DNA of 64,000 nt, from positions 1-64,000 of the forward strand of contig NZ_JAOBWS010000005.1 of assembly GCF_025245835.1 (NCBI RefSeq), read 5' to 3'. Below are positions 36,350-45,244 of this stretch, in pieces. A program made the translations under genes and the position numbers. Below the pieces are notes generated by a model. It was given only the letters and a program-made list of their open reading frames with translations. It had not been told where the DNA came from and did no database searches. This DNA is from Rheinheimera sp. 4Y26 (GTDB lineage: Bacteria > Pseudomonadota > Gammaproteobacteria > Enterobacterales > Alteromonadaceae). Every line of letters begins with the position of its first letter. Within the stretch, counting starts at the first letter, position 1.

Positions 36350-37141
36350 ATGAATCCACTTTTTAAAATAACACTGGCCGCTTTATTGCTAACGCTGTCG
36401 GCTTGTAGCACTAAACCACAAACCGCAACAGCAGATGTGGCTGTGAACAATGCAGAAGCCGTAGCCACAGTACAGCCAGAGCCGATGACAGACGAGCGCG
36501 ACCCTTTTGAGTCAGTCAACCGCAAAATGTGGACTTTTAACTACGACTATCTGGATGCTTATCTGCTTAAACCTGCCACCAAAGGTTATATGGCGGTGGT
36601 GCCCAAACCGGCCCGTACCGGTTTGTCGAATATGGTCAATAACTTAAATGAACCTGCCAACTTCTTAAACGGTTTGTTGCAAGGCAAACCCAGGAGTTCT
36701 GCTGTCAGCGCCGGCCGCTTTTTACTCAACAGCACTGTGGGTTTAGTGGGGTTATTTGATGTGGCGAGCAGCGCCGGCCTTGAAGTAAAAGAAGAAGATT
36801 TTGGCCAGACACTTGGGGTTTGGGGTGTGGGCCATGGCCCGTTTTTAATGATCCCGGCGCGCGGCCCTTCTACAGTTCGTAACCTGACCGGCGATTTAGT
36901 GGATAACCTGTATTTTCCAATGTCGGTATTAAACAGCCCACAAACCATCGCCAAATTTACTATTGGCGCTTTGTCGGCGCGCGAAGCGCTGATGCAGCAG
37001 GAGAAGCTGCTGAACGATTCGCTGGACCCTTACGCTTTTGTCAAAGATGCGTATTTCCAGCGGCAGGAATATCAGTTGTATGACGGCAATCCGCCGGCAG
37101 CTGAAGTGGACGAAGAGGCGCTGGAAGAATTTCTGGAGTGA
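36350..37141 (+). CDS. mlaA: Phospholipid-binding lipoprotein MlaA (VacJ)
   Basis: MlaA removes misplaced phospholipids from the outer leaflet of the outer membrane in the Mla pathway. The 263-residue protein has lipobox LSAC (Cys19) and the family core DPFESVNRKMWTFNYDYLD near residue 51, with GPFLMIPARGPSTVRNLTGD near 163. The C-terminal Glu-rich tail is normal for the family. It follows ccmI by four bases and ends before a strong terminator. No other mla genes are in the window. Confidence 0.95.
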   Translation: MNPLFKITLAALLLTLSACSTKPQTATADVAVNNAEAVATVQPEPMTDERDPFESVNRKMWTFNYDYLDAYLLKPATKGYMAVVPKPARTGLSNMVNNLNEPANFLNGLLQGKPRSSAVSAGRFLLNSTVGLVGLFDVASSAGLEVKEEDFGQTLGVWGVGHGPFLMIPARGPSTVRNLTGDLVDNLYFPMSVLNSPQTIAKFTIGALSAREALMQQEKLLNDSLDPYAFVKDAYFQRQEYQLYDGNPPAAEVDEEALEEFLE

Positions 37142-37186
37142 TCGGATCTGTGGTTAAAATAGCCTGAAACCGGTGTTTTAACCGGC

Positions 37187-37218
37187 AAAAAGGGGCAGGC
37201 AACGGCACTGCCCCTTTT
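37187..37218 (+). terminator. Terminator of the ccm-mlaA transcription unit
   Basis: AAAAGGGGCAG (37188-37198) pairs with CTGCCCCTTTT (37208-37218) around a nine-base loop; an AT-rich tail follows. Confidence 0.85.
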
Positions 37219-37318
37219 CATTTTTGGCCTGGTACGGTATAAACGTCAGTCAACTAAAAACCAAACACCCTCAACCCGTAATTATCATTCACATAATTAT
37301 TAGAAACAGGAAATCACC

Positions 37319-37396
37319 ATGCTGAAAACCCTCAACAGCGCTTACACGCTGCGCTCAGCTATGCGCCTGCGACAAAACTTCGGAGTGTGCGTATGA
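37319..37396 (+). CDS. Possible 25-aa leader ORF coupled to the dipeptide transporter
   Basis: ATG at 37319 follows AGGAA with a six-base gap, and 25 codons run to a TGA at 37394-37396 that overlaps the transporter ATG (37393) as ATGA. The product starts MLKTLNSAYTLRSAMRLRQN and is basic. The good ribosome site and the stop-start overlap suggest that it is translated and that it couples or regulates translation of the transporter. No family is recognised. Confidence 0.55.
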   Translation: MLKTLNSAYTLRSAMRLRQNFGVCV

Positions 37397-38901
37397 GCCA
37401 AACCCAGACCATAACCCATCAGCCAGAGTTTGAAACTTTATGGGGACATCCAAAACCATTATGGATGTTGTTTATGGCGGAATTCTGGGAGCGTTTTGCG
37501 TTCTACGGTATTCGCTGGGCATTAACTTTATATATTGTGGCGCAGTTTTATGCCGGCAATGCCTCAGGTGAAGGTGATGCCAGCCGTTATTACGGTGCTT
37601 ATCTGGCCTTAGTGTACGCCACCGCTATTTTTGGTGGTTATGTTGCCGACCGTATTATTGGTTACCAGCGTTCGATTTTGCTCGGCGCTGTGGTGATGTC
37701 CATAGGTCTTTTTATGATCATGGTGCCAAGTCTGGACGTGTTCTTATTGGGTCTGGCGGTTATTGTGGTTGGTAATGGCTTGTTTAAGCCGAATATTTCG
37801 TCTTTAGTGGGTCAGCTGTACAAACAGGGTGATGACCGTCGTGACCGTGGTTTTACCATTTTTTATATGGGTATTAACTTAGGCGGTATGTTGTCTCCGT
37901 TATTAACTGGCTGGCTTGCCAGTGAAATTTTTGGCACCCCACAACACCAGAACTATAAAGCAGTGTTTGGTGCCGCCGGTGTCGGTATGATTTTAAGTAC
38001 CATCTGGTTTTATATCGGTCGCAAACAACTCAAAGGCATTGGCATGATGCCGGAAGATAAACCGGCAGGCAAAATGCTGGCTTATGTGATTGCCGGTGTG
38101 GTGGTCGCAGTGCCTGTGGTGTATTTCCTGATGGCAGGTATGGGCGCGCAGACGCTGGCCTGGGTGTTAGGTGTGCTCTTTGTGATTGTGGCCGGTATGC
38201 TGCTGCTTGAAGGCAAACAAAATGGTCGTATTCAGATGCACCGTGTTTGTGCGCTGCTGTTATTGTTTGGTTTTAACGTGACATTCTGGATGTTCTTTGA
38301 ACAGGCAGGCAGCTCTTTTAACTTCCTGGCGCAAAATCTGGTGAACCGTGACATTTTTGCTGACGGCAGTTTTATCTTTCCAACAGGCTGGTTCCAGTCA
38401 GTGAACTCACTGGCCATTATCCTGTTTGCTCCTGTGATCAGCGCGATCTGGTATTTCACCAGCAAACGTAAAATGGAACCAACAATTCCGTTTAAGTTTG
38501 GTTTAGGTTTACTTGGCAACGCGCTGGGTTTCCTGGTGCTGATGTTTGCATTAACCCAGCTGGTTGACGGAAACGGTTTGATCCCACTGTGGCCGCTGGT
38601 ACTTTGTTATGTGCTGCAGTCTATTGGTGAACTTTGTTTATCACCTATTGGTTTGTCGATGGTAACCAAGCTGGCGCCGGTACGTTATGTTGGCCTTGCC
38701 ATGGGGGCCTGGTTCTTGTCGGTGGCGACCGGTAACAACCTGTCTGGTATTCTGGCCGGTGAAATTTCCGGTGAAACCGGTATGACCATTGAATCGGCGC
38801 TTGCTGGTTTTAGCTTCAGTTTTTACCTGCTGTTAGGTGCTGGTATTGTGTTGCTGGTGATTTCACCGCTGATCAATAAACTGATGCATGGCGTGAAATA
38901 A
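37393..38901 (+). CDS. POT family proton-dependent di/tripeptide transporter
   Basis: The 502-residue inner-membrane protein belongs to the POT/PTR family, which imports di- and tripeptides with protons. It has the proton-coupling signature EFWERFAFYG near residues 32-41 and the family motif FYMGINLGGMLSPLLTGWLA near residue 157, with about 14 hydrophobic segments. The ATG at 37393 (GGAG seven bases before) is preferred to GTG 37387. The 3' end contains 12-bp direct repeats over the stop codon, followed by two hairpins. Related E. coli proteins are DtpA/DtpB, but the exact orthologue is not certain. Confidence 0.93.
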   Translation: MSQTQTITHQPEFETLWGHPKPLWMLFMAEFWERFAFYGIRWALTLYIVAQFYAGNASGEGDASRYYGAYLALVYATAIFGGYVADRIIGYQRSILLGAVVMSIGLFMIMVPSLDVFLLGLAVIVVGNGLFKPNISSLVGQLYKQGDDRRDRGFTIFYMGINLGGMLSPLLTGWLASEIFGTPQHQNYKAVFGAAGVGMILSTIWFYIGRKQLKGIGMMPEDKPAGKMLAYVIAGVVVAVPVVYFLMAGMGAQTLAWVLGVLFVIVAGMLLLEGKQNGRIQMHRVCALLLLFGFNVTFWMFFEQAGSSFNFLAQNLVNRDIFADGSFIFPTGWFQSVNSLAIILFAPVISAIWYFTSKRKMEPTIPFKFGLGLLGNALGFLVLMFALTQLVDGNGLIPLWPLVLCYVLQSIGELCLSPIGLSMVTKLAPVRYVGLAMGAWFLSVATGNNLSGILAGEISGETGMTIESALAGFSFSFYLLLGAGIVLLVISPLINKLMHGVK

Positions 38902-38920
38902 AGCGTGAAATAAAGCGTGA
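38891..38920. repeat. 12-bp direct repeats over the transporter stop codon
   Basis: GCGTGAAATAAA occurs at 38891-38902 and 38903-38914, with a third partial GCGTGA at 38915-38920. The first copy contains the transporter stop codon (TAA at 38899-38901). Confidence 0.9.
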
Positions 38921-38921
38921 T

Positions 38922-38985
38922 ACAACAGCCTGTGATGCAGGCTGTTGTAGATAAAAAAACCACCTCAGCTGAGGTGGTTTTTTTT
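38922..38985. terminator. Double hairpin terminator between convergent genes
   Basis: The first hairpin is ACAACAGCCTG/CAGGCTGTTGT (38922-38932 and 38938-38948). The second, AAACCACCTCAGCTGAGGTGGTTT (38957-38980), is flanked by an A run and a run of eight T, so it can work in both directions for the transporter and the minus-strand gene at 39045. Confidence 0.9.
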
Positions 38986-39044
38986 ATTGTTATCAATGAT
39001 TGGCGGACGGGTCTTTTACAGTTCAGACCCGGCTGGTTCGGCAG

Positions 39045-39350
39045 TTAAGATTTAGCCGCCAGATTGGCTCTGATTTTTGCGAGCGAAGGGCGTACCAGAT
39101 AAAAAGTCAAAGGGCGGGTGATCAGTGGGTATAACAGCACCAGTGTCAGCACATAAAGCGCAGCAGTGGCGAGATCCGGTGCCCTGGCAATCAATAAAAA
39201 TAACGGAATTAACACCGCCAGTTTTAACAGATTCAGCAGCAGCTTTTGTGGGGTTGGCAGGCTATCCGCGGCACTTCGCAGCACCTGCATACGTTCACGA
39301 AAATTAAGACCTGCAAGCTCAGGCAGGCTGCGGCTATTCCAGTACAACAT
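39045..39350 (-). CDS. Small inner-membrane protein of unknown function
   Basis: The 101-residue protein has a soluble N-terminus (WNSRSLPELAGLNFRERMQV) and two hydrophobic segments near residues 38-56 and 61-78. AAGGAG five bases before the ATG at 39350 fixes the start; a longer frame begins at 39371. The family was not recognised. It sits downstream of proS with the proS terminator in between, so it is probably its own unit. Confidence 0.75.
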   Translation of the reverse strand: MLYWNSRSLPELAGLNFRERMQVLRSAADSLPTPQKLLLNLLKLAVLIPLFLLIARAPDLATAALYVLTLVLLYPLITRPLTFYLVRPSLAKIRANLAAKS

Positions 39351-39472
39351 GGACGCTCCTTTCACACTCAATAGCTGGTTTGGGTGTATTACGCGGCAAC
39401 TGCCGATGCAGTTCTCGGCCAGCTACCAAATCAGCGTTGTGCTGATGTGACACCCGCAATGGCACTCTTAAC

Positions 39473-39507
39473 AAAAAGCCCGAATACTGCAGGCAGCACT
39501 CGGGCTT
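39473..39507 (-). terminator. Terminator of proS
   Basis: On the minus strand AAGCCCGA and TCGGGCTT pair around a 16-base loop that can itself fold partly, followed by a short U run. Confidence 0.7.
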
Positions 39508-39525
39508 GCGACTGCTGTGATTGGC

Positions 39526-41250
39526 TTATTTCAGCTGCTGCTGCAGCGTTGCCAGCACTTCGTCTAAATTCAACAACAGTTTTTCACCGGTACGGCGGTT
39601 TTTGTATTCCACCTTGCGCTCGTCGAGGTTGCGCTCGCCAATCACAATATGATGTGGCACACCCAAAAGCTCCATATCGGCAAACATGACACCAGGGCGC
39701 TCTTTACGGTCATCAAACAACACTTCAATACCAGCCGCCATCAGCTCTTTATAAAGCTGTTCAGTGGCTTCCTGAATGCGCACAGATTTATGCATATTCA
39801 TTGGTACCAGTGCCACCTGGAATGGTGCTATAGCTGCAGGCCAGGTAATGCCGTATTCGTCGTGGTTTTGCTCAATGGCAGCGGCCACGATGCGCGACAC
39901 ACCCACACCATAACAACCCATGGTCATGATCTGGTGTTTGCCTTCTTCATTCAGTACACCGGCTTTCATCGCCGCGGCATATTTATCACCCAGCTGGAAA
40001 ATATGGCCCACTTCAATACCACGTTTGATCACAAGTTTACCTTTGCCACATGGGCTTGGGTCACCTTCAACCACATTGCGTAAATCCGCCACTTCATAAG
40101 TTGGGATATCACGGTCAAAATTGACGCCGGTCAGGTGGAAACCGGTTTTATTGGCTCCACAAACAAAATCAGCCAGCACTGCAGCGCTGCGGTCCACTAC
40201 CACCGGAATAGACAGGCCAACAGGGCCAATAGAACCCGCATTAGCGCCTGTGGCTGCCAGAATTTCCGCTTCGGTGGCAAAGGTCAGTGGAGAGGCAACC
40301 AATGGATGTTTGTCGGCTTTAATTTCATTGAGTTCATGGTCACCACGCAGCACCAGCGCCACTAATGTTTGCGGGGCTTTTTCATCAGCTTTGGCAGCAT
40401 GCACCAGCAGGGTTTTGACAATCTGACAGGCATCCACTTTTAATAAAGCTGACACTTCAGCAATGGTACCTGCATTAGGTGTTGCCACTTCGGTTTTAGC
40501 AGCTGTTGCTGCAGGGCGGGCAGTGGTTGGTGCCAAAGCTTCGGCTTTTTCAATATTGGCGGCGTAATCACTTTCATCCGAAAACACAATAGCGTCTTCG
40601 CCTGAAGCGGCCAGTACGTGGAATTCGTGCGAAACAGCACCACCAATGGCGCCGGTGTCGGCAAGCACAGGGCGGAAATCCAGCCCTAAGCGGGTAAAAA
40701 TATTACTATAAGCCTGGTACATGGTCTGGTAGGTTTTTTCCAGACATTCCTGACTTAAGTGAAACGAATAAGCATCTTTCATTAAAAATTCGCGCGCGCG
40801 CATCACGCCAAAACGTGGGCGGCGCTCGTCGCGGAATTTGGTCTGGATTTGGTACATATTGATCGGCAGCTGTTTGTAGCTGCTGATTTCTTTACGCACT
40901 AAATCGGTGATCACTTCTTCGTGGGTTGGGCCAAGCACAAAATCACGCTGGTGGCGGTCTTTAAAACGCAGAAGCTCAGCGTCCATTTGCTCCCAGCGGC
41001 CAGATTCCTGCCACAATTCAGCAGGTTGTACCATTGGCATCAGCACTTCCAGCGCACCTGCTTTATTCATTTCTTCGCGCACTATGGCTTCTACTTTACG
41101 CAACACACGCAGGCCTGTTGGCAACCAGGTGTACATGCCGGAAGCTTCACGGCGGATCATGCCAGCACGTAACATCAGCTGATGGCTGACAATTTCGGCA
41201 TCGGATGGCGTTTCTTTTAAGGTTGATAATAAATACTGACTGCTGCGCAT
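39526..41250 (-). CDS. proS: Prolyl-tRNA synthetase (bacterial, with editing domain)
   Basis: ProS charges tRNA-Pro. The 574-residue class II synthetase shows motif 1 around [20 protein letters not shown] (residue 38 on) and motif 2 [21 protein letters not shown]. The INS editing domain between about 225 and 405 hydrolyses Ala-tRNA-Pro, and the C-terminal anticodon-binding domain follows ([12 protein letters not shown] near 476). Length matches the bacterial type. It lies 48 bases after the kelch gene on the same strand, so co-transcription is possible. Confidence 0.97.
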   Translation of the reverse strand: MRSSQYLLSTLKETPSDAEIVSHQLMLRAGMIRREASGMYTWLPTGLRVLRKVEAIVREEMNKAGALEVLMPMVQPAELWQESGRWEQMDAELLRFKDRHQRDFVLGPTHEEVITDLVRKEISSYKQLPINMYQIQTKFRDERRPRFGVMRAREFLMKDAYSFHLSQECLEKTYQTMYQAYSNIFTRLGLDFRPVLADTGAIGGAVSHEFHVLAASGEDAIVFSDESDYAANIEKAEALAPTTARPAATAAKTEVATPNAGTIAEVSALLKVDACQIVKTLLVHAAKADEKAPQTLVALVLRGDHELNEIKADKHPLVASPLTFATEAEILAATGANAGSIGPVGLSIPVVVDRSAAVLADFVCGANKTGFHLTGVNFDRDIPTYEVADLRNVVEGDPSPCGKGKLVIKRGIEVGHIFQLGDKYAAAMKAGVLNEEGKHQIMTMGCYGVGVSRIVAAAIEQNHDEYGITWPAAIAPFQVALVPMNMHKSVRIQEATEQLYKELMAAGIEVLFDDRKERPGVMFADMELLGVPHHIVIGERNLDERKVEYKNRRTGEKLLLNLDEVLATLQQQLK

Positions 41251-41298
41251 AACTGTTCCACTGAAAATGAGCCCTTTGACCTTATTCTAACAAGGCCT

Positions 41299-42426
41299 TT
41301 ACTCGGGCAGAAGTTTAATCTGATGTTTTATCGCGGTATTACTCAGTTGCTGTCCCGCTAACATACCGCCAATGCTGAAAATTTCACCGTCTATCAGTAC
41401 CAGGCTGCGTAAATCCATCACTGCGGTTTCACTGGGTGCCGCTTTGAGCCATCTTTGCTGCTTAAATGAATACAAATAAATGGCGCTGCTGGGTTCTATC
41501 GCTTTGCCATCATCGGTCAGGCCGTTCAAATGATAAGGCGTTTCACTGCCGCCAATAAAAGCCGCCATGGTTTCGCCATTGACCTCGACCGCAATAGCGC
41601 CCTGGCGGGTACGGGCTTTGCCACCGTGGTGCGCTATCTGGCGCCAGCTGATTTGGCTGGCATTTTTATCGGAAATTTTTCCAAGATAACAAGCGGCCTC
41701 TGGCACAAACTGAGTTGAGCCATCAGCGGCTGAAGTTGTTTTTACGCCATCACAAAACAAGATGTCATTACCAACCAAAACGCCGGCATGACCAAAAACG
41801 GCAGTACCCGTTAAAGGGGTGGCCTGACTCCATTTTTGTGTAAAGTTGTCAAAAAGCTGCACCAGATTGACTGCGCCGCTGTGATGAAAACCAGCCAGTA
41901 AATAGATGTATCTGTCTTTATGAGCAAAAGCGACACTTTCATCCACAGCTACCGGCATATCGGGCAACTTGCTGTAACTTTGGGTCACAGGACTAAAACG
42001 GTAACCGTCGGCCAGAGTGCCACTTTTGCCGTCACTGCTTTGGCCATAACCGCCCAGAATAAAAAAATGTTTATTGAGCTCAACGCCGGTGGCGGCAATA
42101 CGGCCATTGACTCTGTTAGTGCCTGGCAAAGCCGCAATATTTTGCCAGTTCGATTGACCAAGGCTCAGTTGCCACACTTTATTGTGCATTGCAGCTGGCG
42201 TTTTAGCTGAACCCAAACCTGCAAAACTGGCCAGATAAGGCTGACCACGCACCGAGGCTTGCAGCACCAGCTGATTGCTGACAGGCTCAGGCAGCGTTGG
42301 AATCTCTGCAGCAGCAAGTGGAAAACTCGCTGCTACTGTCATGGCTAACAGACAGAAGAAGCCTGTGATTGCGCTTTTTTTAACTGCGGTGGGTTTTGAT
42401 TTCACTAACATAATTGTGGTTGCCAT
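41299..42426 (-). CDS. Secreted kelch-like beta-propeller protein
   Basis: The 375-residue protein has a signal peptide (AITGFFCLLAMTVAASFPLAAA) and repeated kelch-type blades with paired glycines and spaced Trp/Tyr, such as FFILGGYGQ, IYLLAGFHHSG and MAAFIGGSETPY. It is probably periplasmic and binds carbohydrate or protein; NanM-like mutarotases share the fold, but no sialic acid genes are nearby. It overlaps the end of trmO by 47 bases if the first ATG is used, or 32 if the ATG at 42411 is used. Neither start has a strong ribosome site. Confidence 0.8.
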   Translation of the reverse strand: MATTIMLVKSKPTAVKKSAITGFFCLLAMTVAASFPLAAAEIPTLPEPVSNQLVLQASVRGQPYLASFAGLGSAKTPAAMHNKVWQLSLGQSNWQNIAALPGTNRVNGRIAATGVELNKHFFILGGYGQSSDGKSGTLADGYRFSPVTQSYSKLPDMPVAVDESVAFAHKDRYIYLLAGFHHSGAVNLVQLFDNFTQKWSQATPLTGTAVFGHAGVLVGNDILFCDGVKTTSAADGSTQFVPEAACYLGKISDKNASQISWRQIAHHGGKARTRQGAIAVEVNGETMAAFIGGSETPYHLNGLTDDGKAIEPSSAIYLYSFKQQRWLKAAPSETAVMDLRSLVLIDGEIFSIGGMLAGQQLSNTAIKHQIKLLPE

Positions 42427-43090
42427 CTACAGTCCATTTGATATTAAAGTTATATAAAGTCATGCCATAACTTTGTTGTTCCCCGCGCTGCTTCTTATAA
42501 GGCGGGCGAGGGTCCTGTTTCAGTACTTTTTCAATAAAAATCTGTAAATCCGGTAACTCTGTTTGTGCCTGGCAAAAAGCAACAGCCTGTTCACTGAAAG
42601 ACACTGTCATATCAGTATGAGGTGCGGCATCGGCAAAACCGCCATTGGCTTTTGGCAGTGCATCGGCATAAGGCAGATAAGGTTTAATATCCAGTACCGG
42701 CGTGCCATCGAGTAAATCAATGCCACTTAAATTCAGCACCAGCTTCTCGCCTCTGCGCTCAACACCCTCGAGTTTTACGACAGATAAGCCAATTGGGTTT
42801 GGTCTGAAAGTGGCGCGGGTGGCAAATACACCTTTTTTATCGTTGCCACCTAAGCGTGGCGGGCGCACCAAAGGCGACCAACCTTTATCTGCCGTTTCGT
42901 GAAATACAAACACCAGCCAGAGGTGACTAAAACTTTCAATGCCACGCACTATAGCGTCATCGGCATAAGGCGGTGACAACACCAGAGCGCCTTTGGCTTC
43001 CGGGATCAAACCCGGCTGACGCGGAATCGCAAATTTTTGTTTATAGGGAGATTCAATTACACCAACAGCGTTTAATTCAAAAGGCTTCAT
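42380..43090 (-). CDS. trmO: tRNA (N6-threonylcarbamoyladenosine(37)-N6)-methyltransferase
   Basis: TrmO methylates t6A at position 37 of threonine tRNAs using SAM. The 236-residue protein has the family opening AVGVIESPYKQKFAIPRQPG and the core RATFRPNPIGLSVVKLEGV near residue 88, followed by DGTPVLDIKPYLPYADA. The ATG at 43090 gives the usual length; a longer frame runs to 43141. It heads the trmO-kelch-proS group on the minus strand. Confidence 0.93.
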   Translation of the reverse strand: MKPFELNAVGVIESPYKQKFAIPRQPGLIPEAKGALVLSPPYADDAIVRGIESFSHLWLVFVFHETADKGWSPLVRPPRLGGNDKKGVFATRATFRPNPIGLSVVKLEGVERRGEKLVLNLSGIDLLDGTPVLDIKPYLPYADALPKANGGFADAAPHTDMTVSFSEQAVAFCQAQTELPDLQIFIEKVLKQDPRPPYKKQRGEQQSYGMTLYNFNIKWTVDGNHNYVSEIKTHRS

Positions 43091-43290
43091 TCGGGTCTCA
43101 GGCTTGTTTATTCGTCTTTGCACAGCGGCAACATTGGGCATTATGGCGAGCTAAGATGCAAACAACAAGCAAAGTGCATCATAACAGCCAGGCTTTGATT
43201 TGCTTGCTATCAGATGGATGGCCGTCTAAAGTGAAACTTCGCGCTTTTTCCTTGCCATAATCTTCTGATAACAAATGTTGTATTGAGTCA

Positions 43291-44127
43291 ATGATGGAAC
43301 AAAAAACTTTATTAATTGAATGCCCGGATTCAAAGGGGCTGATCGCACAAATTACCAATATCTGCTACAAGCACCAGCTAAATATTATCCGCAATACCGA
43401 ATATGTGGATCCGGTTTCCGGTCAGTTTTATATGCGGACCCGGCTTGAAGGCATATTTAACGACCACACCTTCATGCTGGATTTAGACCGGGCATTACCT
43501 CAAGGCAGTGAAAGGCAGCTGGTCAGTGATCGCAATAAAAAAGTGGTGATCCTGGTGACCAAAGAAGCACACTGTATCGGTGATATTCTGATAAAAGTGT
43601 ATGACGGTTCACTGAAGCTGGATATTGCCGCTATTGTTGGTAACCATCCGGAACTTGGTGCTTTGGCCGACAAGTTTGGTGTGCCTTATCATTTTGTCAG
43701 CCATCAGGATAAAAGCCGGGCCGAACACGAAAAACTGTTGCAGCAGCAGATTGACCTGTATCAGCCGGATTATCTGGTGCTGGCCAAATTTATGCGTATT
43801 TTAAGCCCTGAGTTTGTCGCGCTTTATCCAAACCGCATTATTAATATCCATCACAGTTTCCTGCCGGCTTTTATTGGCGCTAATCCTTATCATCAGGCGT
43901 TTAAACGTGGTGTGAAAATTATTGGCGCCACTGCCCATTTTGTCACTGATGATTTGGATGAAGGGCCTATTATTAAGCAGATGGTAACCAATGTAGACCA
44001 CAATTACAGCGCCGAAGATATGGCCAGAGCAGGGCGTGATGTTGAAAAGAATGTGCTGAGTAAAGCGCTGGAGCTGGTGATTGAAGACCGGGTTTTTGTG
44101 CACGGTAATAAAACCGTGGTGTTATAA
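43291..44127 (+). CDS. purU: Formyltetrahydrofolate deformylase
   Basis: PurU hydrolyses 10-formyl-THF to formate and THF, balancing one-carbon pools and supplying formate to PurT. The 278-residue protein has an N-terminal ACT domain (residues about 5-85) and a C-terminal formyltransferase-type domain with IHHSFLPAF near residue 190 and the DDLDEGPII motif near 222. The second ATG (43294) is an equally likely start. Confidence 0.96.
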   Translation: MMEQKTLLIECPDSKGLIAQITNICYKHQLNIIRNTEYVDPVSGQFYMRTRLEGIFNDHTFMLDLDRALPQGSERQLVSDRNKKVVILVTKEAHCIGDILIKVYDGSLKLDIAAIVGNHPELGALADKFGVPYHFVSHQDKSRAEHEKLLQQQIDLYQPDYLVLAKFMRILSPEFVALYPNRIINIHHSFLPAFIGANPYHQAFKRGVKIIGATAHFVTDDLDEGPIIKQMVTNVDHNYSAEDMARAGRDVEKNVLSKALELVIEDRVFVHGNKTVVL

Positions 44128-44144
44128 CCAAAGGGAACAGACGA

Positions 44145-44654
44145 ATGACGGACAAAATGCTGCATAAACGTACTGTGGAATTTCGTTTTCTGGCCGAGCC
44201 GACCCATGTCAATTTTGGTGGCAAAGTGCATGGCGGTATGGTGATGAAATGGATTGATCAGGCCGCTTATGCCTGTGCCGCACGCTGGAGTGGTTTGTAT
44301 TGTGTCACAGTATCTGTGGGCACCATCCGCTTTCGCCGTCCTATTCTGGTAGGGCATCTGGTTGAGCTTGAAGCAAAAGTGGTGCACACCGGCCATTCCA
44401 GTATGCATATTTTTATTCAGGTGCGCTCAGGCGACACCCAAACTGAACAGCTGCCGGAAACCAATCATTGTATTATCACTTTTGTGGCGCTCGACGAGCA
44501 GGGCAATACTGCTGCTGTGCCCGCCTGGCAGGCGCAAACCGCAGAAGATCGCTTTTTAGAACAATACGCGATTCAGATGAAACAATTTTCGCAGCAGGTT
44601 GAACAGCAAATGTTGGATTTTTATCAGCAAAACAATCAGGGAGCACAAGTATGA
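44145..44654 (+). CDS. Hotdog-fold acyl-CoA thioesterase
   Basis: The 169-residue protein is a single hotdog domain of the BACH/YciA type; the motif NFGGKVHGGMVMKWIDQAA near residues 24-42 carries the conserved His-Gly-Gly and Asp. Such enzymes hydrolyse acyl-CoA esters in the cytoplasm. It is 17 bases after purU and overlaps the next gene by four bases. Confidence 0.9.
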   Translation: MTDKMLHKRTVEFRFLAEPTHVNFGGKVHGGMVMKWIDQAAYACAARWSGLYCVTVSVGTIRFRRPILVGHLVELEAKVVHTGHSSMHIFIQVRSGDTQTEQLPETNHCIITFVALDEQGNTAAVPAWQAQTAEDRFLEQYAIQMKQFSQQVEQQMLDFYQQNNQGAQV

Positions 44655-45190
44655 AACTTATTTCAGCATTATTGATGTTGATATCCGTAACGGTATTTGT
44701 GCTGCCGGCAGCAGCGCAAAACGACACACTCGCACCTGAACTGGAAGTATTCCGGCCTTTTTTAAATAAAGTCTGGCGGGGGGAGTTGCAGGCACAGCAA
44801 CAAGGAAAAACCAGTATTGATTATTCATTATGGCAGCGTGCGCTGAACGGTCAGGCTATTAAAGTGGTGCATTCGGTGAATAATGGCGAATACGGCGGTG
44901 AATCGATTATTTTCTGGGATAAAAGTAAAAAAAGCCTGGCCTATTATTATTTCACGACAGCAGGTTTTTATACCCATGGCACCATGCAATATGATGCTAC
45001 AAGCGGTAAACTAACCGCAGAAGAAAAAGTAGAAAACAATGCCAATGGCATCACCATGGTGCGTTCTACCAGTGTATTAAAAGAACAGCAATTGTTGACA
45101 AGTTCCGAATATCTGCAAAAAGGGCAGTGGGTGAAAGGGCATGCGGCGACCTACACCGAAAGCAAAGATGGCAAAGTGGTTTTTCAATAA
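44651..45190 (+). CDS. Secreted protein of unknown function
   Basis: The 179-residue protein has a clear signal peptide (MKLISALLMLISVTVFVLPAA, cleavage near residue 22). The body alternates strand-like segments (IIFWDKSKKSLAYYYFTTAGF, GTMQYDATSGKLTAEEK), suggesting a lipocalin-like or DUF1579-type barrel. I do not recognise a precise family. It is translationally coupled (ATGA) to the thioesterase gene. Confidence 0.75.
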   Translation: MKLISALLMLISVTVFVLPAAAQNDTLAPELEVFRPFLNKVWRGELQAQQQGKTSIDYSLWQRALNGQAIKVVHSVNNGEYGGESIIFWDKSKKSLAYYYFTTAGFYTHGTMQYDATSGKLTAEEKVENNANGITMVRSTSVLKEQQLLTSSEYLQKGQWVKGHAATYTESKDGKVVFQ

Positions 45191-45195
45191 CAATG

Positions 45196-45227
45196 GCAGT
45201 CTTTGTGTTTTGACCCGCAAAGACTGC
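45196..45227. terminator. Hairpin between convergent genes
   Basis: GCAGTCTTTG (45196-45205) and CAAAGACTGC (45218-45227) form a perfect 10-bp stem with a 12-base loop. No T run follows, so it may act as a transcript-end stabiliser rather than an efficient intrinsic terminator. Confidence 0.5.
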
Positions 45228-45244
45228 AGCTTAATGTCTCGTCT

